DNA from: Clostridium tarantellae | GTDB lineage: Bacteria > Bacillota > Clostridia > Clostridiales > Clostridiaceae | Direction: 5' to 3' | NCBI RefSeq assembly: GCF_009295725.1 | Contig: NZ_WHJC01000008.1 | Location: 1 to 35,197 of the forward strand | Length of the DNA stretch: 35,197 nt | Shown here: positions 16,766 to 25,796 of the stretch, piece after piece | Numbering within the stretch: position 1 is the stretch's first letter | Layout of the letters: each line of letters starts with the position of its first letter | Notes under the pieces: generated by a model | Database searches by the model: none | What the model was told of the DNA's origin: nothing | What the model saw: the letters and a program-made list of their open reading frames with translations, nothing else | Position numbers and translations under genes: made by a program

Positions 16766-17209
16766 TTAATTTCCATAATCAGTAAATAATATTCCATCTA
16801 AATGGTCATTTTCGTGTTGTATTGCCTTGGCTAAAAAGTCTTCTCCTTCTAAAATAAATTCTTCCCCATTTTCATCTAAAGCCTTTACTTTAACCTTTTT
16901 AGCTCTTGAAACTTCACTTTGCATTCCTGGAAGACTTAAGCATCCTTCATAATCAGTATATTCTCCACTTTTTTCTATTATTTCTGGATTTATAAAGACT
17001 TTAACACCATTTCCATCTTGAACATCTATAACAAAAATTCTTTTTAAAATACCAACCTGTGGTGCTGCAAGACCTACTCCATTTGCATTATACATAGTAT
17101 CTATCATATCTTTTATTAACACTTTTATTCTATTATTAATTTCATCTACAGTTCTACATTTTTTTCTTAAAATTTCATCTTCATTTATTCTTATACTTCT
17201 TATAGCCAA
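16766..17209 (-). CDS. def: Peptide deformylase
   Basis: Metal enzyme that removes the formyl group from nascent proteins. The 147-residue length fits the compact type found in clostridia. All three motifs are intact: [11 protein letters not shown] (about 44-54), EGCLSLPG (about 89-96, metal Cys) and QHENDHLDG (about 129-137, the HEXXH zinc/iron site). The start is TTG at 17209, supported by AAGGAGGAG seven to eight bases upstream and by the family's MAIR beginning. It lies in priA-def-fmt, 14 bases after priA. High confidence. Confidence 0.97.
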   Translation of the reverse strand: MAIRSIRINEDEILRKKCRTVDEINNRIKVLIKDMIDTMYNANGVGLAAPQVGILKRIFVIDVQDGNGVKVFINPEIIEKSGEYTDYEGCLSLPGMQSEVSRAKKVKVKALDENGEEFILEGEDFLAKAIQHENDHLDGILFTDYGN

Positions 17210-17223
17210 AAAAATCTCCTCCT

Positions 17224-19419
17224 TTAAATTAAACTATTTGGATTTATATCTAAGCTAACTTTTATTTCATTATAAACATCTTTTGAATATTCATAAACCA
17301 TTTTCTTTATATCATTAGTTATTATATCATTTAAATTACCTTTTATTAATATCTGCCACCTATATGTATTTTTTATTTTACCAATAGGACATGAACAAGC
17401 TGGATAAATTTGTATATCTTCATATTTATTTAAATTTTTATCAAAATACAATTTTAATTTTTTACTAAAATTTATTAATTTATATTCGTTCATACCTGTA
17501 AGTGTTACCAAAAATAATTTAGTAAAAGGAGGATAATCCATAATTTTTCTTATACTAATTTCTTTTTGAAAAAAACCTTCATAATTATTATCTTTAGCAT
17601 AAATAATTCCGTAATGTTCTGGAGAATAAGTTTGAATAATTACTTCTCCTTCTTTTTCTCCTCTACCTGCTCTTCCACTTACTTGAGTTAAAATTTGAAA
17701 TGTTCTCTCACTAGATTTAAAATCTGGAAGATTTAATGTAGTATCAGCTGCTAGTACTCCGACTAAAGTTACATTTTCAAAATCTAATCCTTTAGCTATC
17801 ATTTGAGTTCCTATTAAAATATCAGCATTTCCCATTTTAAATTCATTATATATTTTTGCATGAGAATCTTTTTTTCTAGTTGTATCTACATCCATTCTCA
17901 ATACTTTAGCTTTTGGAAAATAATATTTTACCGCTTCTTCTACCTTCTCTGTACCTAACCCAAAATATTTAACATAACTACTATTGCATTTTGGACAAAC
18001 ATTTTCTACTCTTTTTGTTTTTCCACAATAATGACATACTAAAAATCCATTGTTATGATATGTCATGGATATATCACAATGATCACATTTAAAAACATAT
18101 CCACAACTTCTGCATGAAACAAAAGTAGAAAAACCTCTTCTATTTAAAAATAAAATAATTTGTTCTTTTTTATTTAATCTATCTTTCATTTTTAAAAATA
18201 ATTCTTTACTAAACATAGATTTATTATTATTTTTTAGCTCGTTTCTCATATCTATTATAGTTATGTTTGGAAGATTAAATTTATTAGCTCTATTTTTAAG
18301 TTCTATTAACTCATAATATCCTTTTAAACTTTTATAATAACTTTCCATACTAGGAGTAGCAGAACCTAATACTATTTTACATTTTTTTAATTTACTGATA
18401 AATTCACACACTTCTATAGTATTATATTTAGGATTCATTTCTGATTTATAACTACTTTCATGTTCTTCATCAACAACTATTAATCCTAAATTTTCAAATG
18501 GTAAAAATATTGCTGATCTAGCTCCAATAACTAACTTAACCTCTCCATTTTTTACTCTATACCACTCATCATATCTTTCTCCATCAGAAAGCTTACTATG
18601 AAACACAGCTACTTCTTTACCAAATCTCCCCTTAAATCTTTCTATCATTTGGGGTGTTAACGCTATCTCTGGAACTAAAATTAAAGAGGTTTTATCTAGT
18701 AATAACATATAACTTACTAAATTCATATAAACCTCTGTTTTTCCACTACCTGTAACACCTTTTAAAAGAAAAATAGATTTTTTACTTTCTAATATTATAT
18801 CATAAGCCTTAACTTGTTCTTCATTTAATACTTTAGGGGGATATTTTTCAAATTCTTTTTTATTACTTCTATCTACTTTTACCTTTTCACTATAAATACA
18901 ATTTAATTCAAGTAATTTATTTATCATATAAGTAGATATTCCAAAATTATTAGTTAACTCAGCTTTGTTAAAGATACCACTAACTTCTTTTATTTTTTCT
19001 AATGCTTCTAATTGATTTGTATTTAAACACTTAATATACTTGCTAAAACATATTATATTTTTAGTTTTTTCTTTATTTCCATTCATAATTTTAGGTGGTA
19101 TCATTATTCTTATAGCATCTATATACTTACATAAATATTTTTGTTTTAAAAATTTAATAATCTCAAAAGAATCATTTGTTAATAATGGTTCTTCATCACA
19201 TAACTTAATTATACTTTTATATTTAATATTAATTTTAGAAACACTTTCACATAAATTAATTACAAAGCCTTCAACTTTTTTATTCCCATTTCCAAAAGGA
19301 ACTAAAACTCTATGTCCTATTTTTATAATATCTCTTAAGTCATCTTTAACCTTATAAGTAAAAGGTCTATCTATTTCAACTGCCTCACTATTTATTATTA
19401 CTTCAGCAAATTCATTCAT
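17224..19419 (-). CDS. priA: Primosomal protein N' (replication restart helicase PriA)
   Basis: Recognises abandoned forks and reloads the replicative helicase. The 731-residue protein has an N-terminal DNA-binding domain (about 1-110), a winged-helix part, Walker [13 protein letters not shown] near 220, DEEH box [13 protein letters not shown] near 315, then a cysteine-rich zinc-binding insertion with four CXXC pairs (CRSC, CDHC, CHYC, CPKC) and the C-terminal helicase lobe with [13 protein letters not shown]. The ATG at 19419 follows AAAGGGTGAT; an in-frame GTG at 19428 lies in that ribosome site and is rejected. It is only about 22 bases behind a terminator hairpin at the coaBC stop codon, so read-through or an internal promoter must supply it. 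Confidence 0.97.
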   Translation of the reverse strand: MNEFAEVIINSEAVEIDRPFTYKVKDDLRDIIKIGHRVLVPFGNGNKKVEGFVINLCESVSKINIKYKSIIKLCDEEPLLTNDSFEIIKFLKQKYLCKYIDAIRIMIPPKIMNGNKEKTKNIICFSKYIKCLNTNQLEALEKIKEVSGIFNKAELTNNFGISTYMINKLLELNCIYSEKVKVDRSNKKEFEKYPPKVLNEEQVKAYDIILESKKSIFLLKGVTGSGKTEVYMNLVSYMLLLDKTSLILVPEIALTPQMIERFKGRFGKEVAVFHSKLSDGERYDEWYRVKNGEVKLVIGARSAIFLPFENLGLIVVDEEHESSYKSEMNPKYNTIEVCEFISKLKKCKIVLGSATPSMESYYKSLKGYYELIELKNRANKFNLPNITIIDMRNELKNNNKSMFSKELFLKMKDRLNKKEQIILFLNRRGFSTFVSCRSCGYVFKCDHCDISMTYHNNGFLVCHYCGKTKRVENVCPKCNSSYVKYFGLGTEKVEEAVKYYFPKAKVLRMDVDTTRKKDSHAKIYNEFKMGNADILIGTQMIAKGLDFENVTLVGVLAADTTLNLPDFKSSERTFQILTQVSGRAGRGEKEGEVIIQTYSPEHYGIIYAKDNNYEGFFQKEISIRKIMDYPPFTKLFLVTLTGMNEYKLINFSKKLKLYFDKNLNKYEDIQIYPACSCPIGKIKNTYRWQILIKGNLNDIITNDIKKMVYEYSKDVYNEIKVSLDINPNSLI

Positions 19420-19440
19420 GGAAATCACCCTTTATATAGA

Positions 19441-19465
19441 AATAAAAAGGCGCAAATCAGCGCCC
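19441..19465 (-). terminator. Terminator hairpin with the coaBC stop codon in its loop
   Basis: On the minus strand GGCGC (19464-19460), loop TGATTT, GCGCC (19453-19449), then TTTTTATT. The loop starts with the TGA of coaBC (19457-19459). The priA ATG is about 22 bases beyond the U tract. Confidence 0.75.
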
Positions 19466-20641
19466 TTTTATCATATCAAATATATTTTTTGCTACTTCTC
19501 TTTTAGACATCTTCTCCAAATGATTAAACTTTCCTTGTTTATCTATAATAACAACTTTATTTTCATTTGAAGCAAATCCTGTATCATGAGAAGTTATATC
19601 ATTAGCTACTATAAAATCCAAATTTTTTCTTACTAATTTTTCTTTGGCATTATCTAATAAATTGCTACTCTCTGCAGCAAATCCTATTAAAATTTGTTCT
19701 TTTTTTCTTTGTCCTAAAGCTTTTAATATATCTATATCTCGTTCTAATGCTAATGATAATTCACCATTACTTTTTTTAATTTTTTCATTACTGTATTTTT
19801 TACTTTTATAATCAGCTACTGCAGCTGATTTAATAACAATATGTGCTTCTTCAAATTCTTTTAACACTGCTTCATGCATTTCATTATTAGTAGTTATACT
19901 AATAACTTTAACACCATAAGGCATTTTTAAGTTAGTTGGTCCTGTTATAAGAGTAACATCTGCTCCTCTATCTCTAGCTTCTTCTGCAATAGCATATCCC
20001 ATTTTACCTGAAGATTTATTAGTTAAATATCTTACAGGATCTATAGGCACAATAGTTGGACCTGCTGTTATTAATACTTTTTTCCCAACTAAATCTTTTT
20101 TATCATTTAGCTTTTGTAAAACACAATCTACAATTACATCTGTATCTTGCAATTTACCTTTTCCTATATCACCACAAGCTAATCTACCACTAGCTGGTTC
20201 TATAAAATTATATCCATAACTAATTAATTTAGATATATTGCTTTGAACAATAGGATTTTCATACATATTGGTATTCATAGCTGGACAAAAAATAACTGGA
20301 CTTTTAGTGGCCATTATAGTTGTTGATAACATATCATCTGCTATTCCATTAGCTATTTTACCTATTATATTAGCTGTAGCTGGAACAATTAAAATTAAAT
20401 CAGCTTTTTGCGCTAATGAAATATGTTGTATTTCCCAAGCTTTAGGTTCAGCAAACATATCTGTTATAACCATGTTTTGACTTAAAGATTGAAATGATAA
20501 AGGGGTTACAAATTCTTCTGCTGACTTAGTCATTATTACATGTACATCAATATCTTTCTTCTTTAGTTTACTTATAACATCTAATGCTTTATAAACAGCA
20601 ATTCCCCCTGAAACTCCTACTACAACACATTTTTTATTCAT
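19457..20641 (-). CDS. coaBC: Bifunctional phosphopantothenoylcysteine decarboxylase / phosphopantothenate-cysteine ligase
   Basis: Carries out steps two and three of CoA synthesis: CTP-dependent ligation of cysteine to phosphopantothenate, then FMN-dependent decarboxylation. Of 394 residues, 1-185 are CoaC: GVSGGIAVYKAL at about 8-19, the catalytic-His region QHISLAQKADL, the PAMNTNMYENP substrate clamp and ACGDIGKGKL with its Cys. The CoaB half has ITAGPTIVPIDPVRYLTNKSSGKMG and the KSAAVADYK motif. The ATG is one base after the rpoZ stop (TAAAATG). The gmk-rpoZ-coaBC-priA order is conserved. High confidence. Confidence 0.97.
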   Translation of the reverse strand: MNKKCVVVGVSGGIAVYKALDVISKLKKKDIDVHVIMTKSAEEFVTPLSFQSLSQNMVITDMFAEPKAWEIQHISLAQKADLILIVPATANIIGKIANGIADDMLSTTIMATKSPVIFCPAMNTNMYENPIVQSNISKLISYGYNFIEPASGRLACGDIGKGKLQDTDVIVDCVLQKLNDKKDLVGKKVLITAGPTIVPIDPVRYLTNKSSGKMGYAIAEEARDRGADVTLITGPTNLKMPYGVKVISITTNNEMHEAVLKEFEEAHIVIKSAAVADYKSKKYSNEKIKKSNGELSLALERDIDILKALGQRKKEQILIGFAAESSNLLDNAKEKLVRKNLDFIVANDITSHDTGFASNENKVVIIDKQGKFNHLEKMSKREVAKNIFDMIKGR

Positions 20642-20642
20642 T

Positions 20643-20861
20643 TTACTTTATGCCTTCTTTCACTTGCTCATATTGAACAAAGTCTTCATTAACTTCATTT
20701 ATAGCAATTGTTAATGGTTTATTAGATTCTACTGAAACAAATTGTTCAGCACCATCTATAATTTGTCTTGCTCTTTTTGAAGTTATTATAACTAATGAAT
20801 ATCTATTATCTACCTTTTCTAATAAATCAACTATTGATGGATTAATCATAGAGTTGCTCAT
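20643..20861 (-). CDS. rpoZ: RNA polymerase omega subunit
   Basis: Small subunit that helps assemble and stabilise the beta' subunit of RNA polymerase. The 72-residue protein has the family pattern: INPSIVDLLEKVDNRYSLVIITSKRARQI, in which NRYSLV and the following KRAR are the beta'-contacting signature. The start ATG has a strong AAAGGAGGAC site and overlaps the end of gmk by 20 bases, so translation is coupled. It lies between gmk and coaBC as in most Firmicutes. High confidence. Confidence 0.96.
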   Translation of the reverse strand: MSNSMINPSIVDLLEKVDNRYSLVIITSKRARQIIDGAEQFVSVESNKPLTIAINEVNEDFVQYEQVKEGIK

Positions 20862-21471
20862 GAATAATGTCCTCCTTTGACTCTAATATTGTTTCTTTTA
20901 ATCTATCCACTCTGCATTTTTCTGCTATTAATACACTTTCAATTTTATTAACGGCATCTTCTACGTTATCATTAACTACTGCATAGTTATACTTTGAAAC
21001 GTAATTTATTTCCTGATATGCTGACTTAAATCTAGTCATTAAACTTTCAGGAGTCTCACTACCTCTTTTTATTATTCTTTGTTTTAACTCTTCCATTGAA
21101 GGAGGTAATATAAATATAAATACTCCTTCTCTTGCTTTTTCTTTAACCTTTAAAGCACCTTGAATATCAATTTCAAGAATTACATTTTTTCCTTCATCTA
21201 ATAATTTTTCAACATTAGATTTAGGAGTTCCATAATAATTTCCATAAACTTCAGCCCACTCTAAGAAGTCATCTTCTTCAACTCTTCTTAAAAATTGTTC
21301 TTTACTTAAGAAATGATAGTTTACTCCATCAACTTCTCCTTCTCTAGGATTTCTAGTTGTTGCTGAAACTGATATGAAAATATCTTCATTTTTTTCTAAA
21401 AGGGCTTTACAAATAGTTCCTTTTCCTGCCCCCGAAGGACCTGATATAACTATTAATACACCTTTGTTCAT
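20842..21471 (-). CDS. gmk: Guanylate kinase
   Basis: Phosphorylates GMP to GDP with ATP. The P-loop ISGPSGAGKGTI lies near the N-terminus, followed by TTRNPREGEVDGVNYHF (GMP-binding) and EIDIQGALKVKE. I chose ATG 21471 because MNKGVLIVISG is the normal family beginning and the codon lies one base after the remA TAG, which favours coupled translation. Two ATGs at 21483 and 21480 are alternatives that would overlap remA by 11 or 8 bases; the AAGAGG there is too near to them. 209 residues with the chosen start, a normal length. Identity high, start moderate. Confidence 0.95.
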   Translation of the reverse strand: MNKGVLIVISGPSGAGKGTICKALLEKNEDIFISVSATTRNPREGEVDGVNYHFLSKEQFLRRVEEDDFLEWAEVYGNYYGTPKSNVEKLLDEGKNVILEIDIQGALKVKEKAREGVFIFILPPSMEELKQRIIKRGSETPESLMTRFKSAYQEINYVSKYNYAVVNDNVEDAVNKIESVLIAEKCRVDRLKETILESKEDIIHEQLYD

Positions 21472-21472
21472 T

Positions 21473-21742
21473 CTATTCATCATCCTCTTCTACAACTTCT
21501 TCTTTAGTTGACAATCTATGTGCTACTGTCTCTGGTTGAACTGCTGAAAGAATTACATGATCTGAATCTGTAATTATTACTGCTCTTGTTCTTCTTCCAT
21601 AAGTAGCATCAATTAGCATACCTCTATCTCTTGCTTCTTGAATTATTCTTTTTATTGGTGCTGATTCAGGACTTACAATAGCTACCAATCTATTAGCAGA
21701 TACTATATTTCCAAAACCAATATTAATTAATTTGATGCCCAT
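21473..21742 (-). CDS. remA: Extracellular matrix regulator RemA (DUF370)
   Basis: In Bacillus, RemA is a ring-forming DNA-binding protein that activates biofilm matrix and osmoprotection genes. The 89-residue protein keeps the highly conserved family core: [12 protein letters not shown], then [17 protein letters not shown] and [23 protein letters not shown], with the basic RRTR cluster for DNA contact. The acidic C-terminal tail EEVVEEDDE is extra. It lies between yicC and gmk, the same place as in Bacillus. What it regulates in a Clostridium is unknown to me. Start has CAGGAGGAAT. Family assignment is secure. Confidence 0.94.
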   Translation of the reverse strand: MGIKLINIGFGNIVSANRLVAIVSPESAPIKRIIQEARDRGMLIDATYGRRTRAVIITDSDHVILSAVQPETVAHRLSTKEEVVEEDDE

Positions 21743-21756
21743 ATTATTCCTCCTGA

Positions 21757-22641
21757 TTATTCCATGTTTTGAATTTGCTCTCTAATTTTTTCAATAATAT
21801 TTTTTATATCTATAACTATATTAGTTATTTCTATATCCGTAGATTTAGATGCAATAGTGTTGGTTTCCCTATTCATTTCTTGTATAATAAAATCAAGTTT
21901 TCTTCCTATTGAATCTTTTAAAGTTAAAGTTTCTCTTAATTGTGAAATATGACTGTTTAATCTTATTATTTCTTCATCAATAGTAGCTTTATCAGCAAAT
22001 ATAGCTACTTCCATGGCTATTCTATTTTCATCTATTTCAACATTAGTTAATAATTCTTTTATCTTCTCTTCTAGTTTAATTTTATAAATTCCAACTAAAG
22101 TATCAGATTTTTCTTCAATTCTCTTAACTGAGCTTTCAATAAAATTACATTTCAACAAAATATCTTCTGCTAATTTTTCGCCCTCTATAGATCTCATTTG
22201 TATCATATTGTCTAAAGCTTCTTTAAGCAATAAATTAATTTCATTCCATGCTTCCTCTAAATTTTCTTCTTTTTCTTCAACAACTATAATCTCTGGATGT
22301 TTAGCTACTAAAGATAAAGTTAAATCATTTTTTAAAAAACCAAATTTTTGTTGTAATTCTTCTAAACAAGCTATGTAACTTTCAGCAAATTCACTATTTA
22401 ACTTGGCAACGTCATTCCCTTTTCCATAATTTTTACAATTTATAAATATATCTACCTTACCTCTATTTAATCTTTCTGATACAATTTTTCTTATTTTTTC
22501 TTCAAGAGAAATCATACTTCTAGGCATTCTTATATTTATATCTAGGTATCTATGATTTACACTTTTTATCTCTAAAGAAAAGCTTCTTTCTTTTCCCTCT
22601 TCACTTGTTGCTCTTCCAAAACCAGTCATACTTTTAACCAT
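21757..22641 (-). CDS. yicC: YicC/YloC family endoribonuclease
   Basis: Conserved RNA-cleaving protein; E. coli YicC and Bacillus YloC are reported endoribonucleases. The 294-residue length is typical. The N-terminal domain opens with [11 protein letters not shown] and contains [12 protein letters not shown] and RIPR-like NIRMPR stretches; the C-terminal DUF1732 domain ends with [20 protein letters not shown], the most conserved segment. It is the first gene of a long cotranscribed run (yicC-remA-gmk-rpoZ-coaBC) and has a good SigA promoter and a strong GGAGG site. Identity high. Confidence 0.94.
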   Translation of the reverse strand: MVKSMTGFGRATSEEGKERSFSLEIKSVNHRYLDINIRMPRSMISLEEKIRKIVSERLNRGKVDIFINCKNYGKGNDVAKLNSEFAESYIACLEELQQKFGFLKNDLTLSLVAKHPEIIVVEEKEENLEEAWNEINLLLKEALDNMIQMRSIEGEKLAEDILLKCNFIESSVKRIEEKSDTLVGIYKIKLEEKIKELLTNVEIDENRIAMEVAIFADKATIDEEIIRLNSHISQLRETLTLKDSIGRKLDFIIQEMNRETNTIASKSTDIEITNIVIDIKNIIEKIREQIQNME

Positions 22642-22674
22642 ATAAGAGCTCCTCCTTAAATGTTTATGAAATTA

Positions 22675-22703
22675 ACTTTACTTTATTAATTTATTCATGT
22701 CAA
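22675..22703 (-). promoter_or_regulatory. SigA promoter for yicC-remA-gmk-rpoZ-coaBC
   Basis: On the minus strand a perfect TTGACA (22698-22703), 17-base spacer and TAAAGT (22675-22680, 4 of 6). It is about 35 bases ahead of the yicC ATG. Confidence 0.6.
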
Positions 22704-22725
22704 TATTTTGTTCATATTTTGTTCA
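22704..22725 (-). repeat. Tandem 11-bp repeat abutting the yicC -35 box
   Basis: TATTTTGTTCA occurs twice in direct succession (22704-22714 and 22715-22725 on the plus strand), touching the TTGACA box. On the minus strand the unit reads TGAACAAAATA. An 11-bp period puts both copies on the same helix face, as for an activator site or UP-type element. Confidence 0.6.
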
Positions 22726-22754
22726 TATTTATAAATCTATGTATATTTATTATT

Positions 22755-23741
22755 TTATTTATATCTATCTTTTTCAAAACTATGCTTTATATATCTAATG
22801 TCTTTATTAAAACATAATAATGTTAATAACTTTATTCTCGCCTTTTGACTTGGTAAATTTTCTCCCAATATAACCCCTAAATCTCTTAATTGTTTCCCTC
22901 CTCCTTCATATCCATAAGAATCAAAAACTCTTCCTTCAAAACATCTTGAAGTTATAACAATTATTATTCCTTTTTTTATTGCTGATTGAACTCCATTAAC
23001 CATCTTTGGTGGTATATTACCTCTACCTAGTGCTTCTATTACTATACCATCATAACCTGATTCAATACAATAATTTAAAAAATCTGAATCCATTCCAGCA
23101 GCACATTTTATTATGGCAACCTTTTTATCTATTTTTTCTACTGGTATATAATCTTCTTTCATTGCATTTCTATAAAATATAACTTTATTATTATCTACAA
23201 TTCCTATAGGTCCAAAACTTGGAGTTTTAAAAGCATTTAATGCCATAGAATTTGCTTTAGTTACTTCTGTAGCACTATTTAGTTCTCCATTAAAACATAT
23301 AAGAACCCCTCTTCCTTTTGATTCTTCTGCAGTAGCTGTACATATAGATGCTGCTAAATTAGACGGACCATCATATCCTAATTCTGAACTGCTTCTCATA
23401 GCACCTGTAAATACTATAGACTTTTGAGTATTTATTGTTAAACTTACAAGATATGCTGTTTCTTCTAAAGTATCTGTTCCATGAGTTACTACAACTCCGT
23501 CTATATCATCTCTATCTATCAAAGCATTTATAAATTTAGATAAATTCAACATAATTTTTGGAGTCATATGTGGACTTGGTAAAGATGAAAAATTATGTGA
23601 CTCTACTTTAGCATAGTTTTCTATTCCTGTAACCATGGCCATTATCTCTTCACCAGTTAAACTAGGAACTGCTGCTTTTATCCTTTCATCTACTTTCATA
23701 GATATAGTTCCGCCATTAAAAATAATTGCTATTTTTTTCAT
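22755..23741 (-). CDS. ansA: Type I (cytoplasmic) L-asparaginase
   Basis: Hydrolyses L-asparagine to aspartate and ammonia. The 328-residue protein has no signal peptide, as expected for type I. The two catalytic Thr motifs are present: IFNGGTISM at about 6-14 and THGTDTLEETAYLV near 90. Conserved SSELGYDGPSNL and the C-terminal GRGNIPP segment are also seen. The ATG at 23741 is chosen because GGAGGG lies six bases upstream; an in-frame start at 23774 would add 11 residues without a ribosome site. It is a separate gene, 98 bases after the small membrane protein gene. I see no terminator after it. High confidence. Confidence 0.94.
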   Translation of the reverse strand: MKKIAIIFNGGTISMKVDERIKAAVPSLTGEEIMAMVTGIENYAKVESHNFSSLPSPHMTPKIMLNLSKFINALIDRDDIDGVVVTHGTDTLEETAYLVSLTINTQKSIVFTGAMRSSSELGYDGPSNLAASICTATAEESKGRGVLICFNGELNSATEVTKANSMALNAFKTPSFGPIGIVDNNKVIFYRNAMKEDYIPVEKIDKKVAIIKCAAGMDSDFLNYCIESGYDGIVIEALGRGNIPPKMVNGVQSAIKKGIIIVITSRCFEGRVFDSYGYEGGGKQLRDLGVILGENLPSQKARIKLLTLLCFNKDIRYIKHSFEKDRYK

Positions 23742-23840
23742 TTTATCCCTCCAATTAATATATTTCATAATCACATAAATTAATTTAATAAATTATGCTT
23801 TCATTAATATTTTTAATTATACATCATATGTGTTTAACTA

Positions 23841-24002
23841 TCATTTATTTTTTTTCTTTCTTTGTTTGTCAAAAAAATCTATAAATTTTATTAAAATCAT
23901 AAAAAAAATAGTACTATAAATTATTAATCCTTCCCAAAATCCAAATCCAAATGTATTTCCTAATTTTGTACATTTTAATATAAATATTTTTATTAATTCC
24001 AT
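23841..24002 (-). CDS. Small membrane protein, 53 residues, unknown
   Basis: I do not recognise this gene. The ATG at 24002 has a strong AAGGAG site six to eight bases upstream; a longer in-frame start at 24041 lies inside the spoIVA terminator and is unlikely. The protein opens with MELIKIFILK, has a Gly/Phe motif (FGFGFW) at about 18-23, one clear membrane helix at about 24-41 and a basic end (KQRKKKNK), so the C-terminus is probably cytoplasmic. A short hydrophobic N-terminal part could form a second helix. It lies between spoIVA and ansA, behind the spoIVA terminator. A sporulation role is possible from the neighbour only. Confidence 0.65.
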   Translation of the reverse strand: MELIKIFILKCTKLGNTFGFGFWEGLIIYSTIFFMILIKFIDFFDKQRKKKNK

Positions 24003-24023
24003 AGCACTCTCCTTAAAACTTAA

Positions 24024-24068
24024 TAAAAAAATAAAGAACACAAATTAATTTATAACTATTTGCGTTCC
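24024..24068 (-). terminator. Rho-independent terminator of spoIVA
   Basis: On the minus strand GGAACGCAAAT (24068-24058) pairs with ATTTGTGTTCT (24045-24035), with two G-U pairs, followed by TTATTTTTTTA. It lies about 40 bases after the spoIVA stop. Confidence 0.75.
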
Positions 24069-24108
24069 TTATTTAATCCTCTTTCATAATATATTAAACA
24101 TATTTAAT

Positions 24109-25587
24109 CTAGAAAATTATACAAATTAAATTACCATCGCCTTCATTTATAATCTTTTGTAATGTTTTTTGTATTTTAGCTTGTATATCTTCTGGCATTT
24201 TGTATAATTTATTTTGAAGACCTTCTTTTACTAACATTTCTAATGATTTTCCAAACATATTGCTTTGCCATAATTTTTCTGGATCACTTTCAAACTGTTC
24301 AAGTAAAGCTTTAAATACCTCTTGAGTCTCCTTTTCACTTCCCATTATAGGGCAAATCTCTGTTTGTATATCAGCTTTTATTAAATGTAAACTTGGTGCA
24401 CTTGCTTTTAATTTTACTACATATTTAGAACCTTGTTTATATATATCTGGTTTTTCAAATTTCATTTCTGATAATTGAGGTGCCACTAATCCATACCCTG
24501 TTTCTCTTACATCTTTTATAGCTTCAGAAACTTTATCATATTCAACTTTATCTCTATATAATTCCTTTATTAAAGCTAATAAATCACTTTCATCTTTTAA
24601 CTCTGAATTACATAATTCACTAACAATTCTATAGAATATTCCTTTTTCAGGATCAATTTTCACCCTAGCTATTCCATTGCCTAAATCTGTTTCGCATATT
24701 TCTGTAAGACCTAAAAAATCTTCATTTCTATATGAATCAAGACAACTTTTTATATCTCTTACTTTAAATATGTTCTTGCACATATCTTTTACTATGTTTA
24801 AAAAGTTTATTTTTAACCAGTGATTTGGATCTAATTTTTCAATCCATTCTGGCATATCAATGTTTATTTCTTTCACTGGAAATTCTTTAAGTACTTTTAT
24901 AAATAAATTGCCTATATCTATTTCATTCATATTTGCTATATCCATAATTTGAACTGGAACACCATATTTCTCTTCCATTTCTTTTCTTAAATTTACTGTC
25001 TCAGTAGCATTTGGCATTGATGTATTAAGTACAATTATAAATGGTTTTTCTATAGATTTTAACTCATTAACTACTCTTTCTTCTGCTTCTAAGTAATCAT
25101 TTCTATTAATTCCCGTTATACTACCATCAGTAGTGATAACAAATCCTATAGTTGAATGGTCTGTAATTACTTTTCTAGTTCCTATTTCTGCTGCATCTTC
25201 AAATGGTATTTCATAATCAAACCATGGAGTATGAACCATTTTAGAATCTTCACCATCAAAATATCCCTGAGCTCCTTTTACTATATATCCAACACAATCA
25301 ACCATTCTTACATTAAATTTTATTCCCTCATGCAAATTTATTTCTATTGCTTCATTGGGAACAAACTTTGGTTCCGTAGTATGAATAGTTTTTCCTGATC
25401 CACTTTGTGGCAACTCATCTTTAGCTCTTTCTTTTTTATAACTATTTTCTATCTTAGGTATAACCATAATATCCATGAATCTTTTTATAAATGTAGATTT
25501 TCCTGTTCTAACGGGACCAACCACACCTACATAAATGTCACCTTGAGTTCTTTCCGAAATATCTTTATATATATTAAAGTCCTCCAA
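24109..25587 (-). CDS. spoIVA: Stage IV sporulation protein A (spore coat ATPase)
   Basis: ATP-hydrolysing scaffold that polymerises on the forespore surface, anchored by SpoVM, to form the base of the coat; also needed for cortex. The 492-residue length matches. Walker A is GPVRTGKST at 24-32, with Walker-B-like VRMVDCVGYIVKGAQGYF further on; the C-terminus ends in GNLICIIF, like other SpoIVA. The start is TTG at 25587, giving MEDFNIYKDI, the conserved family start, with AGGAGG seven bases before it. It is monocistronic between two terminators. Mother-cell (SigE) expression is expected; a weak SigE-like site lies 50-80 bases upstream. Confidence 0.97.
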   Translation of the reverse strand: MEDFNIYKDISERTQGDIYVGVVGPVRTGKSTFIKRFMDIMVIPKIENSYKKERAKDELPQSGSGKTIHTTEPKFVPNEAIEINLHEGIKFNVRMVDCVGYIVKGAQGYFDGEDSKMVHTPWFDYEIPFEDAAEIGTRKVITDHSTIGFVITTDGSITGINRNDYLEAEERVVNELKSIEKPFIIVLNTSMPNATETVNLRKEMEEKYGVPVQIMDIANMNEIDIGNLFIKVLKEFPVKEINIDMPEWIEKLDPNHWLKINFLNIVKDMCKNIFKVRDIKSCLDSYRNEDFLGLTEICETDLGNGIARVKIDPEKGIFYRIVSELCNSELKDESDLLALIKELYRDKVEYDKVSEAIKDVRETGYGLVAPQLSEMKFEKPDIYKQGSKYVVKLKASAPSLHLIKADIQTEICPIMGSEKETQEVFKALLEQFESDPEKLWQSNMFGKSLEMLVKEGLQNKLYKMPEDIQAKIQKTLQKIINEGDGNLICIIF

Positions 25588-25636
25588 GATACAACCTCCT
25601 AAATTTATTATTTTAACACTATATATATATTATTTT

Positions 25637-25665
25637 TCAAGAAAAAGTATACTATTTTTTAAAGA
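25637..25665 (-). promoter_or_regulatory. Weak candidate SigE promoter for spoIVA
   Basis: On the minus strand CTATTTT, 14 bases and TATACTTT. It matches the SigE -35 at 4 of 7 and the -10 at about 6 of 8 positions. The spacing is right but both boxes are poor, and the region is nearly pure AT. Confidence 0.25.
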
Positions 25666-25740
25666 AAAATAGATTTATTTACTTTTTTAACTTAATAAAA
25701 TTAATCTCCTTTACAATTTAATATATATGCATTCAAATAA

Positions 25741-25782
25741 AAAAGGATACCAAAAAAGTTTAATAACTTTTTAAGTATCCTT
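25741..25782 (-). terminator. Terminator of DUF512-der-gpsA unit
   Basis: On the minus strand AAGGATAC (25782-25775) pairs with GTATCCTT (25750-25743), with a second inner stem AAAAAGTT/AACTTTTTT, and ends in TTTTTTATTTG. It lies 15 bases after the gpsA stop. Confidence 0.75.
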
Positions 25783-25796
25783 ATATAAAATAGTAT

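Noticed and set aside
19040-19357. 105-codon plus-strand frame inside priA
   Set aside because: It lies fully antisense to a conserved helicase gene, has no recognisable domain or ribosome site, and is hydrophobic only because AT-rich antisense codons give Leu/Ile/Phe.
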